A stretch of DNA of 40,469 nucleotides, from contig JASJCL010000049.1 of the NCBI GenBank assembly GCA_030066015.1, positions 1 through 40,469 of the forward strand, given 5' to 3'. A program made the translations under genes and the position numbers. Position 1 is the first letter of the stretch. Each line of letters starts with the position of its first letter. A model generated the notes under the pieces. The model was not told the origin of the DNA, did no database searches, and saw only the letters and a program-made list of their open reading frames with translations. This DNA comes from Desulfosarcinaceae bacterium. Its GTDB lineage: Bacteria; Desulfobacterota; Desulfobacteria; Desulfobacterales; Desulfosarcinaceae. This document shows, in pieces, positions 15,463 to 25,455 of this stretch.

Positions 15463-15509
15463 GCGTGGTCAGAAGGTGGATTCGCGAATCCAGGAGATCC
15501 CGCGTCGGG

Positions 15510-16193
15510 TCAAAATAGCCGCTCCAGCAGGGCATAGGCCAGCGGCATGAAGATCGCCGGGAGCATGTTGCCCACTCGAATACGAGGGAATTCCAACATG
15601 TTGAGGCCAAGGGCCATGATGAGCAGTCCGCCCACACCCGTCATTTGCCGGACCACCTCCTCCAGCAGGAAGGGTTTGAGGGCGGTCGCGGCGAGGGTGA
15701 TCAGGCCTTGGTACACCACGACACTGATGGCCGAGAAGAGGGCCCCGACGCCGAAGGTGGAGGCGAAGACAACGGATATGATGCCGTCCAGAAGCGATTT
15801 GGCGAATAGGGTCTGGTGGTTGCCGGTGAGGCCGCTTTCAAGGGCGCCGAGGATGGCCATGGAGCCCACGCAGAAGACCAGACTGGCAGTGACAAACCCT
15901 TTGGCGAAGCTGCCCCGGCCTTTGGCGAAGCGGGCTTCCACGAAATGGCCGAGGCGCTCCAGGGCGGCTTCGATCCCAAGGGCTTCGCCCAACAGGCCGC
16001 CGACCGCCATGCTGATCACCACCACCAAAATGGCGTCGGTGCCCAAGGCGCCCTTGAGGCCCACCAGGACCACGGCCAGCCCCACGGCCTGCAGGAGAAT
16101 GGTTTTGAAACGCTCGGGCAGACCGCCGCGCAAGAGCAAGCCCACCCCACCGCCGACGATGATGGCACCGCCGTTGACCCAGGTTCCCAACAT
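15510..16193 (-). CDS. DUF554 family integral membrane protein
   Basis: A 227-aa inner-membrane protein with about seven hydrophobic helices, belonging to the DUF554 (YdfK/YqgA-like) family of unknown, possibly transport, function. The N-terminus MLGTWVNGGAIIVGGGVGLLLR is family-typical: a Gly-rich first helix followed by a conserved basic loop (GGLPERFKTILLQAVG). Further Gly-rich helices include FCVGSMAILGALESGLTG and TGVGGLLIMALGLNML. The ATG follows GGAGG. It stands alone, convergent with cooS; the context gives no function. Confidence 0.85.
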   Translation of the reverse strand: MLGTWVNGGAIIVGGGVGLLLRGGLPERFKTILLQAVGLAVVLVGLKGALGTDAILVVVISMAVGGLLGEALGIEAALERLGHFVEARFAKGRGSFAKGFVTASLVFCVGSMAILGALESGLTGNHQTLFAKSLLDGIISVVFASTFGVGALFSAISVVVYQGLITLAATALKPFLLEEVVRQMTGVGGLLIMALGLNMLEFPRIRVGNMLPAIFMPLAYALLERLF

Positions 16194-16316
16194 TGTCCTT
16201 ACCTCCCCGCCGGTCAGCCGGATCGTTGTCCCGACGCAACAACGGCATCTTGATCCAATCGCTTCGTTCGATGGTCAAGATGCCGCTGCGCGAAGCCCTT
16301 ATGGCGATTTCCCGTG

Positions 16317-16946
16317 TTACCCTTTGGTGATCCCTTTTCGGAAGATCTCAAAGGCCGCTTTGAGCGTCGGCTTGAGGTAGTCTTTCTCGGCGTTGATGAT
16401 CTTTTTACTCGCTTCCCACAGGACCACGCCGGAGAAGAGGGACCAGAAGATATCGGCCAGAGCCGTGGGATGCTTCTCCACAAACAGCCCGCTCTGGATG
16501 CCCCCCTCGAAAATCGTGGCGATGGCGCCGATGGACTTGCTGGAGAGATCCTTTATCTCGGTCAGCAACTGGGGCGAGAGGTTCTTCAGCGTCTCGCTGG
16601 ACTGGAGGTGAAACATGTTGATAATGATCAACGGATCAAAATCGTACACGTCGTACATCGCTTCCATCAGGGCATCAATCTTCTCCTCCGGCGGCATCAC
16701 CTCTTTGTTGACATGTTCGACGCGGATATGCAGGTACTGCAGAATACGCAGGGAGAGGGAGGCGTAGAGCTCTTCCTTGTTCTTGAAGTAGAGATAGAGC
16801 GTCCCCGGACTCAGCTCCGCCTCTTTGGCGATATCTTCCATGGTGGCCTTGTTGAAACCCTTTTGGGAGAATACCCGTTTGGCAGCCACGATAATTTGTT
16901 GTCGGCGGCGTTCCTTTTCGCGTTCTTTTCTTTCTTGAATTCCCAT
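16317..16946 (-). CDS. TetR/AcrR family transcriptional regulator
   Basis: A 209-aa repressor. The N-terminal HTH (residues 12-60) contains the TetR signature: RQQIIVAAKRVFSQKGF, TMEDIAKEAELSPGTLYLYF and KNKEELYASLS. The C-terminal ligand-binding and dimerisation region is less conserved. The N-terminus is strongly charged (MGIQERKEREKERRR). It lies 120 bp upstream of the DUF554 gene on the same strand, so DUF554 may be a target; self-regulation is usual for the family. The AT-rich stretch 16970-17010 upstream is the probable promoter. The inducer cannot be inferred. Confidence 0.92.
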   Translation of the reverse strand: MGIQERKEREKERRRQQIIVAAKRVFSQKGFNKATMEDIAKEAELSPGTLYLYFKNKEELYASLSLRILQYLHIRVEHVNKEVMPPEEKIDALMEAMYDVYDFDPLIIINMFHLQSSETLKNLSPQLLTEIKDLSSKSIGAIATIFEGGIQSGLFVEKHPTALADIFWSLFSGVVLWEASKKIINAEKDYLKPTLKAAFEIFRKGITKG

Positions 16947-17216
16947 TAGTTACGTTCCAATTGGCGGCATGAATTAAATTTATTTTGAAAATGACTCTAT
17001 AATTAATGCCCGCAATTTGGTCAAGTGAAATGTTGGCCGCGCTTAAGGCGTCGTCGCTATGGGAGAAGCCCGCTGCGACCTCTCCGCAATCGGCAGGGAC
17101 GGTGTTCCGGTGGGACTGTCGCGCGCCGTGATGGCGGCGCCGTGGACGCGGTTGGAGCGCCGCGGTCGATCGGCCCGTGCAGCGTGCCGCTGCAAGGCCG
17201 CGGCCCTGTGTCGCCC
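16947..17216. other. Intergenic region between tetR and the RNase gene
   Basis: AT-rich at 16965-17015 (likely tetR promoter), then GC-rich to 17216. No gene or clear structured element is seen. Confidence 0.4.
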
Positions 17217-19208
17217 TTAGGTGTAAAAGATGGCCAGGGCCTCCTTGCGGGCGTTGACATGCTGTATGGTCACCTGGATAAGGTCCTCTGGCTTGAGGAT
17301 CGCCATCGGCGGCATTGGCAGGTTGGCCTCCAGCAGATACTCGTTGAGCAGCACCTGGTAGCTATTGCGCCGCTTGGCCAGCACCATGGCGTCGGTCCGG
17401 CTGCCGGTCTGCTTCTCCAGGTGTCTGAGGAGCCAGTACCGCTGGCGGCGGAACTGGACCTGGCCCACTGCGCTCATGGGACGCTCCAACTGCTGGATGA
17501 TGGCCGTCACCTCCTCCTCCGAGTAGGGCTGCGCCAATTCCAGCGCGGCCCGCAGCTGCCGTTGGGTGACCAGATCAAAATATTTTCGAATCGGGGAGGT
17601 GGCGGTCACATAGGCGTTCAAACCGAGGCCGATGTGGGGTTCGGCGTTGGAACTGAGGGCGAAGCGACTCAGATGACGGCGTTGCATCCAGTTCTGAAAT
17701 AGGCTGCCGTCCACGCCGTCGAAAAGCCGCTGACGCGGTTCCGGCTGGCTGCGAAAAACGGCCGGAACGCCCCTCTCCGCAAGAAAGCGGGCGGCCAGCC
17801 AGTTGGCCAGGATCATCATCTCGGCCACCAGGAAGCGGCCGGGGCTTTCGCGGTCGACACGGTTGACCTGTGGATCGCCGCTCTCGTCGAGCCAGATGTT
17901 GATCTCCGGCAGGGTGATCATCACGGCGCCGCGATCCAAGCGATGCTGACGAAATGCTTGCGCCAGGCGATACAGGGCTTGAAGACCGGCGTCGCTGCCG
18001 ACACGCTGATTCACGTCGAAGTAGCTGAGCTGATCCCGCACGCGGATGGTGCTGGCCAGGATCTCATAATCCAGCACCTCTCCTTCGGCGCTGAGGGTAA
18101 CGAAGGTGGTGATGGCCGGACGCTCTTCACCGGCTTTGAGGCTGCAGAGATCGTCCGAGAGACACCCCGGTACCATGGGGATCTTTCCGTCGGCCATGTA
18201 GATGGTGCTGCCCCGCAGACGGGCTTCCGCGTCAATGGGGCTGTCCCGCCGGATGTGGTGGGCCACGTCGGTGATGTGGATCCCCACCCGAAACCGGTGG
18301 CCCTGGGCTTCGATGCTGATGGCGTCGTCGAAATCCTGGGTGGCCGCGCCATCTATGGTCATCACGGCCAGATCGGTGAGGTCGCGCCGGGCGGGTGTCG
18401 CTGCGCTGCCGGCGCGCGGGGTTGCGGTCGCAAGCGAGTTGGCTTCGGCGGCCACGGGTTCGGGGAATTCGGTGGGTACCGCCAGCCGCAGAATATCGAG
18501 GTTGACGTCCATGTCCCAGATGCCAAGCTGCACCATCAGTTTGAAGACGATGTCGGGCTTGGTGTGACCCGCCCTTTTCAAAATGTCGCGTGCCAGAGTG
18601 AAGCTGGCGCTCTCTTTTTCGAACAGGTAGTAATCCTTCAACGCGGCCACGATCTCGGCGGAACGCTCCGGCATCTGGCCATTGCCGCCGCTGACCAGGT
18701 GGCGTACCCATTCGGCACCGGAGGCCACCAACTCCTCCCGCAGCGCCGCCGCCTCGCGCTGCCGCTGGATCTGTTCCACCTTTTCGGGCGTGTGGGGAAA
18801 GAAGCGGTCCGGATTGAACTTGAAGTAAGTGCGGTCTTTGAAAAAGGCTCTGAGAACAGCGCCCCGCCGGTCGCCATCCACCTCTTCGCCAAAGCACAAC
18901 GCCGCCATGGTGGACAGATCGATCCACTCCTGCTCGCTGTGGAGGACCTCCCAGAGCTCCTCGACATCGACCCGCTCCGCCAGACCATTGCGGTGCTGGG
19001 CAGCCGTTCGGAGGGCCTCGATCGTGGCCTGGCGGCTGGCACCGGGATCGAGACGTTCCGGACCCAGCTGGGCGAGACGGCCGGCCGAGATCTTGACCTC
19101 GCGGCCGTGTTCGGTGAGCAGCCGCAGGCGCAGCTTCTTGATCTCGATAATGACGGCCGTTATAATTCGTTGGCTGTCGATAAATTCGACGATGGTTCCC
19201 GTTTCCAT
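17217..19208 (-). CDS. RNase II family 3'-5' exoribonuclease (RNB domain)
   Basis: A 663-aa RNase II/R-superfamily enzyme degrading RNA from the 3' end. The RNB domain spans roughly residues 275-590. The catalytic Mg-binding motif is TIDGAATQDFDDAISIE with D286, D292, D294 and D295. Further conserved parts are YMADGKIPMVPGCLSDDLCSLKAGEERPA split around residues 340-365, and the C-terminal YVTATSPIRKYFDLVTQRQL. The N-terminal 270 residues are not an obvious cold-shock domain pair and the C-terminus is too short for a typical S1 domain. It therefore looks like the shorter RNB enzymes rather than RNase R proper. It starts METGTIVEFID and is divergent from the ABC exporter. Confidence 0.88.
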   Translation of the reverse strand: METGTIVEFIDSQRIITAVIIEIKKLRLRLLTEHGREVKISAGRLAQLGPERLDPGASRQATIEALRTAAQHRNGLAERVDVEELWEVLHSEQEWIDLSTMAALCFGEEVDGDRRGAVLRAFFKDRTYFKFNPDRFFPHTPEKVEQIQRQREAAALREELVASGAEWVRHLVSGGNGQMPERSAEIVAALKDYYLFEKESASFTLARDILKRAGHTKPDIVFKLMVQLGIWDMDVNLDILRLAVPTEFPEPVAAEANSLATATPRAGSAATPARRDLTDLAVMTIDGAATQDFDDAISIEAQGHRFRVGIHITDVAHHIRRDSPIDAEARLRGSTIYMADGKIPMVPGCLSDDLCSLKAGEERPAITTFVTLSAEGEVLDYEILASTIRVRDQLSYFDVNQRVGSDAGLQALYRLAQAFRQHRLDRGAVMITLPEINIWLDESGDPQVNRVDRESPGRFLVAEMMILANWLAARFLAERGVPAVFRSQPEPRQRLFDGVDGSLFQNWMQRRHLSRFALSSNAEPHIGLGLNAYVTATSPIRKYFDLVTQRQLRAALELAQPYSEEEVTAIIQQLERPMSAVGQVQFRRQRYWLLRHLEKQTGSRTDAMVLAKRRNSYQVLLNEYLLEANLPMPPMAILKPEDLIQVTIQHVNARKEALAIFYT

Positions 19209-19414
19209 AACCCCTCAGCCTAATTCGCTCCTGTGTAAAAGTCAAACCTCAGCGGTGGTGTCGATGGGCGACCGCACGACACTGTTGGGCAAACCAGCCC
19301 GGCTGGGGAAAGGTTTGACCTGCCGAGCGAACTGATTAGGTTATAAGACTGCTGTAAACCTGCCATCGGATACGATCGCATCGTCCAGGCATCAGCGTCA
19401 CAGAAAGGATCCCC

Positions 19415-21193
19415 TTGCCGAGTTCCGCAACCTCCGCCTCCCTTCGCTCCGCCCTGGCCCTGTTGCGCCCCTATCTGCGGGAACGCCGCGGCGCCATCCT
19501 GATCGGTCTAGCGGCCCTCATTGTGGTGGATCTGCTGCAGTTGTTCATCCCGCGGGTGGTCAAGTGGGCTGTGGACGCCTTGACCCTCACCAGCGCCTCA
19601 CCGCAGCTCCTGCTGCGCTACGCCCTCTACCTGGTGGCATGCGGCGGTCTTATTGGCGGCTTCCGCTACCTCTGGCGTCGCTGCCTGCTGGGCACCGCCC
19701 GACGGGTGGAGGAGGCCTTGCGCAATCGCCTCTTTCATCATCTGCAGTCTCTTTCCGCCGAATATTATGACAAAACCGCCACCGGCGATCTCATGGCCCA
19801 TGCCACCAACGACATCAACCAGGTGCGCATGGCGTCGGGCATGGGGATGGTGGCGCTTAATGACGCTCTCTTCCTGGGGGGCGCCGCCATCGGCTTCATG
19901 CTTTACATCCACGTGGAGCTGACCCTTCTGGTGCTGATCCCCATGCCCTTCATCGCCTTTGGCACTCGCCTGCTCAGTCGACAGATGCACCGCCGGTACG
20001 GCGCTGTCCAAGCGGCCTTCGCGACGCTGACCGAGACCGTGCGTGAGCGCTTCGCCGGCATTCGCATGATCAAGGCCCACGGCATAGAGGCGGTTGCCGT
20101 GAAGGAGGTCGGTGCGGTGTCGCGGGACTATATCGACCAAAACATCGCCCTCACCAAGGTCACTGGCGCCTTCTTCCCCATGATGCTGGTGCTGACCAAC
20201 CTCAGCCTCGTCATGGTGCTCTACTTCGGTGGTCGTCGGACCATCCTGGCTGAGATCACCCCCGGTGACTTCGTGGCCTTCATCAGCTATCTGGGACTCC
20301 TCGCCTGGCCCATGATGGCCCTGGGCTGGGTGACCAACCTCATCCAACGGGGGCGCGCCTCCTTGGATCGGCTGAACCGCATCTTCGACACCCCGGCTTC
20401 CATCACCGATCCGGTCCACCCCGAGCGCCACCCCCCAGCGGACAATGGGCTCCAAATCAATAAGGTCTCTTTCGCCTATGAGGGGCAGAGCGATATGGTG
20501 CTCGACAAGGTCCAGTTCGAGCTGCCCGCCGGCCATATGCTGGGTGTCGTCGGCCCGCCGGGGGGCGGCAAGACCACTCTGCTGCGGTTGCTGCCGCGAC
20601 TCTACGATGTCAGCGCCGGCGATATTCGACTGGGCGGTGTGGACCTGCGCCGCTGGCCCCTGGAGGAGCTCCGGCGGCGAATGGCCTTCGCACCCCAGGA
20701 GCCCTTCCTATTTGCCGGCTCGATCCGCGACAACATCACCCTGGGAGATGATGCCGTCACCGATGCCGATCTGGACCGTGTGGCCCGGATGGCGGCGCTG
20801 CACAAGATGCTGGTCCACATGCCCAACGGTTGGGACACCATTGTCGGCGAGAAGGGCGTTATCCTCTCCGGCGGACAGAAGCAGCGCATCGGCCTGGCAC
20901 GGGCCTTTCTCAGGGACGCCCCCATACTCCTGCTGGACGATCCCATCAGTCAGGTGGATGGGGAGACGGGCGATGAAATTGTGGCGGGGCTCCGGAGGAT
21001 GGCCGCCCGGAAGACGATCATCGTTGTCTCCCATCGCCTCAGCGCCGTACAATTTGCAGACCATATCGTCACCTTTAAAGGCGGGGTGGTGGTAGAAGCG
21101 GGAACGCCGACAGCGTTGGCCCGCAGCGGCGGCTACTTTGCCCGCACCCTCCAGCTGCAGGCGCTCGAAGCGGAGGAACCAGCCCATGAATGA
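19415..21193 (+). CDS. Heterodimeric ABC exporter, half 1 (degenerate ATP site)
   Basis: A 592-aa half transporter: six-helix exporter domain (about residues 15-310) and C-terminal ATPase. Walker A is GPPGGGKTT (residues 380-388), the signature LSGGQKQRIGLARA, and Walker B LLLDDP with Asp509 where the catalytic Glu normally sits; the H-loop is VVSHRLS. The Glu-to-Asp change marks the degenerate site of a heterodimeric exporter such as TM287/288 or BmrCD. The start is TTG at 19415 with AAAGGA upstream. Its stop overlaps the second half's start by 8 bases (ATGAATGA). Substrate unknown; drug or lipid export is typical. Confidence 0.93.
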   Translation: MPSSATSASLRSALALLRPYLRERRGAILIGLAALIVVDLLQLFIPRVVKWAVDALTLTSASPQLLLRYALYLVACGGLIGGFRYLWRRCLLGTARRVEEALRNRLFHHLQSLSAEYYDKTATGDLMAHATNDINQVRMASGMGMVALNDALFLGGAAIGFMLYIHVELTLLVLIPMPFIAFGTRLLSRQMHRRYGAVQAAFATLTETVRERFAGIRMIKAHGIEAVAVKEVGAVSRDYIDQNIALTKVTGAFFPMMLVLTNLSLVMVLYFGGRRTILAEITPGDFVAFISYLGLLAWPMMALGWVTNLIQRGRASLDRLNRIFDTPASITDPVHPERHPPADNGLQINKVSFAYEGQSDMVLDKVQFELPAGHMLGVVGPPGGGKTTLLRLLPRLYDVSAGDIRLGGVDLRRWPLEELRRRMAFAPQEPFLFAGSIRDNITLGDDAVTDADLDRVARMAALHKMLVHMPNGWDTIVGEKGVILSGGQKQRIGLARAFLRDAPILLLDDPISQVDGETGDEIVAGLRRMAARKTIIVVSHRLSAVQFADHIVTFKGGVVVEAGTPTALARSGGYFARTLQLQALEAEEPAHE

Positions 21194-23159
21194 TCTCCAA
21201 ATGGCGGAAGAGACGCTGCACGAACGTCACGACCTGCGCCTCTTGCATCGGCTGTACCCCTTCGTACGCCCCTATCTGCGTCTCGTGCTGCTCTCCATTG
21301 TCCTGGTGGTGGGCATCACCCTGGTGGAGCTGACCCTGCCCTATGTGACCAAGATGGCCATCGATCGCCATATCGTCCCGGTGGAAGAAACGGATCGCCT
21401 CGGACCAGGCGACGCTGACATCAGCAAGGCCGAGCGCGCTGCGGCCTACGCCGGGCTCCCGCTGGAGGAGCGGCGGCGGCTGCGGGCGCATGACCTGGCC
21501 GGTCTCGGCCACCTCGCCTTGCTCTTTCTCGGTCTGGTTGCCGTCAATTTCATTCTGAATTTCCTTCAGAAGTTGGTCATGGAGTACGCCGGGCACACCA
21601 TCATGCACGATCTGCGGGTGCGGCTCTTCGACCACCTGGCGCAGCTCTCGGTGGCGTTTTACGCCCGCAATCCGGTCGCCCGGCTGGTGACCCGCATGAC
21701 CAACGACGTGCAGAACATGCACGAGTTCTTCACCTCGATGATTTCCCTGCTTTTCAAGGATCTGTTTCTCCTGGTGGGCATTCTGGTGGTGCTCTTCACG
21801 CTACACTGGCAGCTGGCACTGGTATCGGCGGTCGTGCTGCCCCTGGTGGTGGGCACCGCCCTGGGCTTTTCAGGACCCATTCGCAACGTGTTCCGCGATC
21901 AACGGGTCAAGATCGCCGAGATCAATACCCGCTTCGCCGAGACCATCGACGGTATGGCGGTGATCCAGTCCTTCCGCGCTGAAAAGCGCAACGCCGATCT
22001 TTTTCGATCGCTCAATCACGAAAACTATCGCCTGGGAATGCAGCAGATTCACCTCTTCGCGCTCTTCATGCCCGTCATCGAGGTGATCGGGGTGATTACC
22101 CTAGCGGCCTTGATCTACTTCGGCGGCGGTCAAGTGATTCAAAACCAGATCAGCCTCGGGGTACTGGTGGCCTTCATCACCTATATGCGGATGTTTTTCC
22201 GCCCCATCCGTGACCTGTCTGAAAAGTACTCCATCCTACAGAACGCCCTTGCCTCTGCCGAGCGGATTTTTCTCCTGCTGGATACCCAGGAGCAGCTCCC
22301 CCAGGTGACGGATAGGGCCAGTTCGGCCGAGACGGTGGCATCCCAGAAGACGGCCACAGGCCTCCAGCGTGTTCAGCCGCCGGCGGCCGAGGATCTGCGC
22401 CGCTTTCGATCGCTGCAATTCGAGCAGGTCGACTTCGCGTACACGCCCGAAGAGAAGGTCCTCAATCAGGTGTCCTTTACCCTCCGAGCCGGTAAAACGC
22501 TCGCGCTGGTAGGGCCCACCGGCTCGGGCAAAACCACCCTGATCAACCTCATCGTGCGTTTTTACGACCCTACCGCTGGAAGGGTGCGCCTCAATGGCCA
22601 CGATTTACGGCACCTGCCGCTGGAGCAGGTGCGCGCACTGCTGGCCCTGGTCACCCAGGATCCATTTCTGTTTTCGGGCACCGTCAAGGCCAATCTCTTT
22701 CCCCACCTGGAAAGGGTCGATTCCGCCGAGTTCGAGCGTGTGGTGGCCGCAGCCGATTGCCAGGACCTCATCGCCCGGCTGCCCGAGGGCGGTGACACCC
22801 TCCTGGCGGAGGGTGGCTCGCTGCTCTCCAGCGGAGAGCGTCAGCTCCTCTCCGTGGCCCGCGCCCTGGCCAGGGATCCGCAATTGATCATTCTCGACGA
22901 GGCCACCAGCTATATCGACTCGGAAACCGAGGCGCGCCTGCAGGCCGCCATGCAACGCCTCATGACGGGTCGTTCGGCCATTATCGTGGCCCATCGTCTC
23001 AGCACCGCCCGACAGGCGGACCACATCCTGGTGCTCAACCGGGGCGTCGTCGTGGAGGCCGGCAGCCACGCCGCGCTGATCGAGAAGGACGGTTTTTACG
23101 CCCGCCTCTACCGGCTCCAGGGGCTGGGCAGCGAGGCGCCGGCAGCGATCACTGCGTGA
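21186..23159 (+). CDS. Heterodimeric ABC exporter, half 2 (catalytic ATP site)
   Basis: A 657-aa half transporter, longer than its partner owing to a cytoplasmic or periplasmic insert (about residues 60-110, EETDRLGPGDADISKAERAA) between the first two helices, and a linker insert near residues 375-405. The ATPase has Walker A GPTGSGKTT (443-451), signature LSSGERQLLSVARA, and intact Walker B LIILDEATSYID with Glu572; the H-loop is IVAHRLS. The LSSGERQLL signature and intact Glu complement the degenerate half. I chose ATG 21186; a start at 21138 would lie deep inside the upstream gene. Together the two form one exporter. Confidence 0.93.
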   Translation: MNDLQMAEETLHERHDLRLLHRLYPFVRPYLRLVLLSIVLVVGITLVELTLPYVTKMAIDRHIVPVEETDRLGPGDADISKAERAAAYAGLPLEERRRLRAHDLAGLGHLALLFLGLVAVNFILNFLQKLVMEYAGHTIMHDLRVRLFDHLAQLSVAFYARNPVARLVTRMTNDVQNMHEFFTSMISLLFKDLFLLVGILVVLFTLHWQLALVSAVVLPLVVGTALGFSGPIRNVFRDQRVKIAEINTRFAETIDGMAVIQSFRAEKRNADLFRSLNHENYRLGMQQIHLFALFMPVIEVIGVITLAALIYFGGGQVIQNQISLGVLVAFITYMRMFFRPIRDLSEKYSILQNALASAERIFLLLDTQEQLPQVTDRASSAETVASQKTATGLQRVQPPAAEDLRRFRSLQFEQVDFAYTPEEKVLNQVSFTLRAGKTLALVGPTGSGKTTLINLIVRFYDPTAGRVRLNGHDLRHLPLEQVRALLALVTQDPFLFSGTVKANLFPHLERVDSAEFERVVAAADCQDLIARLPEGGDTLLAEGGSLLSSGERQLLSVARALARDPQLIILDEATSYIDSETEARLQAAMQRLMTGRSAIIVAHRLSTARQADHILVLNRGVVVEAGSHAALIEKDGFYARLYRLQGLGSEAPAAITA

Positions 23160-23493
23160 CAGATATAGATATACATATCAAATGGTTATTTAGTGCCGCC
23201 AAGCCCTTGCCAGCCGCCCATATTAGGCTTGCCAAAAGTGTTGGCCCATGTTAGGTTGACGAGGATTTTCGAACCAAAACGGGCGTGCCGCCGTATTCTT
23301 GCCTTTCTTTTCAGGTCTGTTCCCAAAAAATGATGCTGTCAGTAGACGACCTCGGTGAAGTGGTGTTCTGATCGGCAACTGCGTATCGCGCATCATCTCA
23401 CCCCTGCCGAGTCCCGGCTGACAACATGTGTACAGGGGCTTCTGCGCCACGGAGCCTAAACCCCATCTTTTCTACCAAAGGAGGATTGGATAG
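23160..23493. other. Intergenic region upstream of fhs
   Basis: No gene is supported in these 334 bp. AT-rich at 23160-23200. A GAACC/TTCGAA stretch near 23264 superficially resembles a tRNA T-arm but does not fold as one. No riboswitch is recognised. A strong AAAGGAGG ribosome-binding site for fhs ends the region. Confidence 0.4.
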
Positions 23494-25257
23494 ATGCCTT
23501 ACGATGCAGTAAACATGGCTGACTGGCAGATTTCGGAAGAAGCAGAGAAGAACATGCCGACGCCGGACGATTGGGTCGAGAAACTGGGTCTGGAAAAGGA
23601 CGAGATGCTGCCCATGGGACGGCTGGGCAAGCTCGATTTTCTCAAGATCATCGATCGAATGAAAGACAAACCCGACGGCAAGTACATCGAAGTAACCGCC
23701 ATCACCCCGACCCCGTTGGGTGAAGGCAAGAGCACCACCTCCTGCGGCCTGATGGAAGGTCTCGGCAAACGCGGCAAGAACGTTGGCGGCGCCCTGCGTC
23801 AGCCCTCCGGCGGCCCCACCATGAACGTCAAGGGAACTGCGGCGGGTGGTGGTAACTCGCTGCTGATCCCCATGACCGAGTTCTCCCTGGGACTCACCGG
23901 CGACATCAACGACATCATGAACGCCCACAACCTGGCCATGGTGGCCTTGACCTCGCGCATGCAGCACGAGCGCAACTACAATGACGAGCAGCTGGCCCGC
24001 CTCACCGGCATGCCGCGCCTCAACATCGATCCCACCCGCGTCGAGATGGGCTGGATCATCGACTTCTGCGCCCAGGCCCTGCGCAACATCATCATCGGTA
24101 TCGGCGGCCGCTTCGACGGATTCACCATGCAGTCCAGGTTCGGCATCGCGGTGGGTTCCGAATGTATGGCCATCCTGTCGGTGATTCGCGACCTGGCCGA
24201 CCTGAAAGAGCGCCTGAACAACATCACCGTGGCCTTCGACAAGAGCGGCAACCCGGTCACCACCGGCGACCTGGAAGTGGGCAACGCCATGACGGCCTTC
24301 ATGCGCAACACCATCAACCCCACCATGATGTGCACCGCCGAGTACAACCCCTGTCTGGTGCACGCCGGACCTTTCGCCAACATCGCCGTGGGTCAGAGCT
24401 CCATCATCGCCGACCGCGTCGGCCTCAAGCTCTTCGACTACCATGTTACCGAGTCCGGGTTCGGCGCCGACATCGGCTTCGAGAAATTCTGGAACGTCAA
24501 GAGCCGTTTCTCCGGCCTCAAGCCACACGTCTCGGTCCTGACCACCACCATCCGCGCCCTCAAGATGCACGGCGGCGGGCCCGCGGTTGTCACCGGCAAA
24601 GCCCTGCCGGACGAGTACACCAAGGAGAACCTTGAGTGGGTGGAAAAGGGCTGCGAGAACATGGTGCATCACATCAACACCATCCGCAAGGCCGGCATCA
24701 ACCCGGTGGTCTGCATCAACCGCTTCTACACCGACACCGACGCCGAGTGCGACGTGATCCGCAGGGTGGCCGAAGCGGCCGGTGCCCGCTGCGCCGTTTC
24801 CAAGCATTGGGAACTGGGCGGTGAGGGCGCGCTGGAGTTCGCCGATGCCGTCATCGACGCCTGTGAAGAAGAGAACGATTTCAAATTCCTCTACCCGCTG
24901 GAGATGAAGCTGCGCGACCGCGTGGACCTCATCGCCAGAGAAGTCTACGGCGCCGATGGCGTTGCCTGGGATGCCGCGGCCGAGGCCAAGGCCAAGATGC
25001 TGGAAAACGATCCCAAGTACGCCGACTTTGCCACCATGATGGTCAAGACGCACGAGAGCCTCAGCCACGACAAGACCATCAAAGGGGCGCCCAAGGGCTG
25101 GACGCTGCCCATCCGTGACGTGCTGATCTACTCCGGCGCCAAGTTCCTCTGCCCCTGCGCAGGTCCCATCAGCCTGATGCCGGGGACCGGCTCCAATCCG
25201 GCTTACCGCCGCGTCGACGTCGATCCAGTGAACGGAAAGGTCACCGGTCTGTTCTAG
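23494..25257 (+). CDS. fhs: Formate-tetrahydrofolate ligase
   Basis: A 587-aa enzyme forming 10-formyl-THF from formate, THF and ATP; the reverse direction makes ATP during C1 oxidation. The P-loop is [12 protein letters not shown] (about residue 70), followed by the family motifs [20 protein letters not shown] and [12 protein letters not shown], and the C-terminal [23 protein letters not shown]. Slightly longer than the common 555-560 aa because of an N-terminal extension ([20 protein letters not shown]). RBS AAAGGAGG. The gene is monocistronic with its own terminator. With cooS in this window it supplies the methyl-branch step of the Wood-Ljungdahl pathway; mthfd/metF homologues are not in the window. 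Confidence 0.97.
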   Translation: MPYDAVNMADWQISEEAEKNMPTPDDWVEKLGLEKDEMLPMGRLGKLDFLKIIDRMKDKPDGKYIEVTAITPTPLGEGKSTTSCGLMEGLGKRGKNVGGALRQPSGGPTMNVKGTAAGGGNSLLIPMTEFSLGLTGDINDIMNAHNLAMVALTSRMQHERNYNDEQLARLTGMPRLNIDPTRVEMGWIIDFCAQALRNIIIGIGGRFDGFTMQSRFGIAVGSECMAILSVIRDLADLKERLNNITVAFDKSGNPVTTGDLEVGNAMTAFMRNTINPTMMCTAEYNPCLVHAGPFANIAVGQSSIIADRVGLKLFDYHVTESGFGADIGFEKFWNVKSRFSGLKPHVSVLTTTIRALKMHGGGPAVVTGKALPDEYTKENLEWVEKGCENMVHHINTIRKAGINPVVCINRFYTDTDAECDVIRRVAEAAGARCAVSKHWELGGEGALEFADAVIDACEEENDFKFLYPLEMKLRDRVDLIAREVYGADGVAWDAAAEAKAKMLENDPKYADFATMMVKTHESLSHDKTIKGAPKGWTLPIRDVLIYSGAKFLCPCAGPISLMPGTGSNPAYRRVDVDPVNGKVTGLF

Positions 25258-25283
25258 ATTCTTAACTGCTGTTTGTGCCCATC

Positions 25284-25312
25284 GGCCCGGGTGTTTCACC
25301 CGGGCCTTTTTT
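25284..25312 (+). terminator. Rho-independent terminator of fhs
   Basis: GGCCCGGGTG (25284-25293) pairs with CACCCGGGCC (25297-25306) around a TTT loop, followed by six T residues. It lies 27 bp after the fhs stop. Confidence 0.93.
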
Positions 25313-25455
25313 GTGCTGCCGAGGCGCGCCAGGCGGTCTCCGAGATGCTGGCCTGCGCTCGACAAGCCGTTGATGAAAGTGGTAATGTGGACCTTCGAAT
25401 GGCGGACGGATTCCGTCCGAGACTGCCGTAGTCACTGAGGAGAGTCATCCGAGCC

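Noticed and set aside
23262-23300. tRNA T-arm-like GGTTCGAA on the minus strand
   Set aside because: The flanks do not form a T-stem or acceptor stem; there is no anticodon arm.
23398-25365. A very long open frame antisense to fhs (about 655 codons)
   Set aside because: It mirrors codon bias of the real GC-rich gene on the other strand; the translation is His/Gly/Val-rich low complexity and matches no family.
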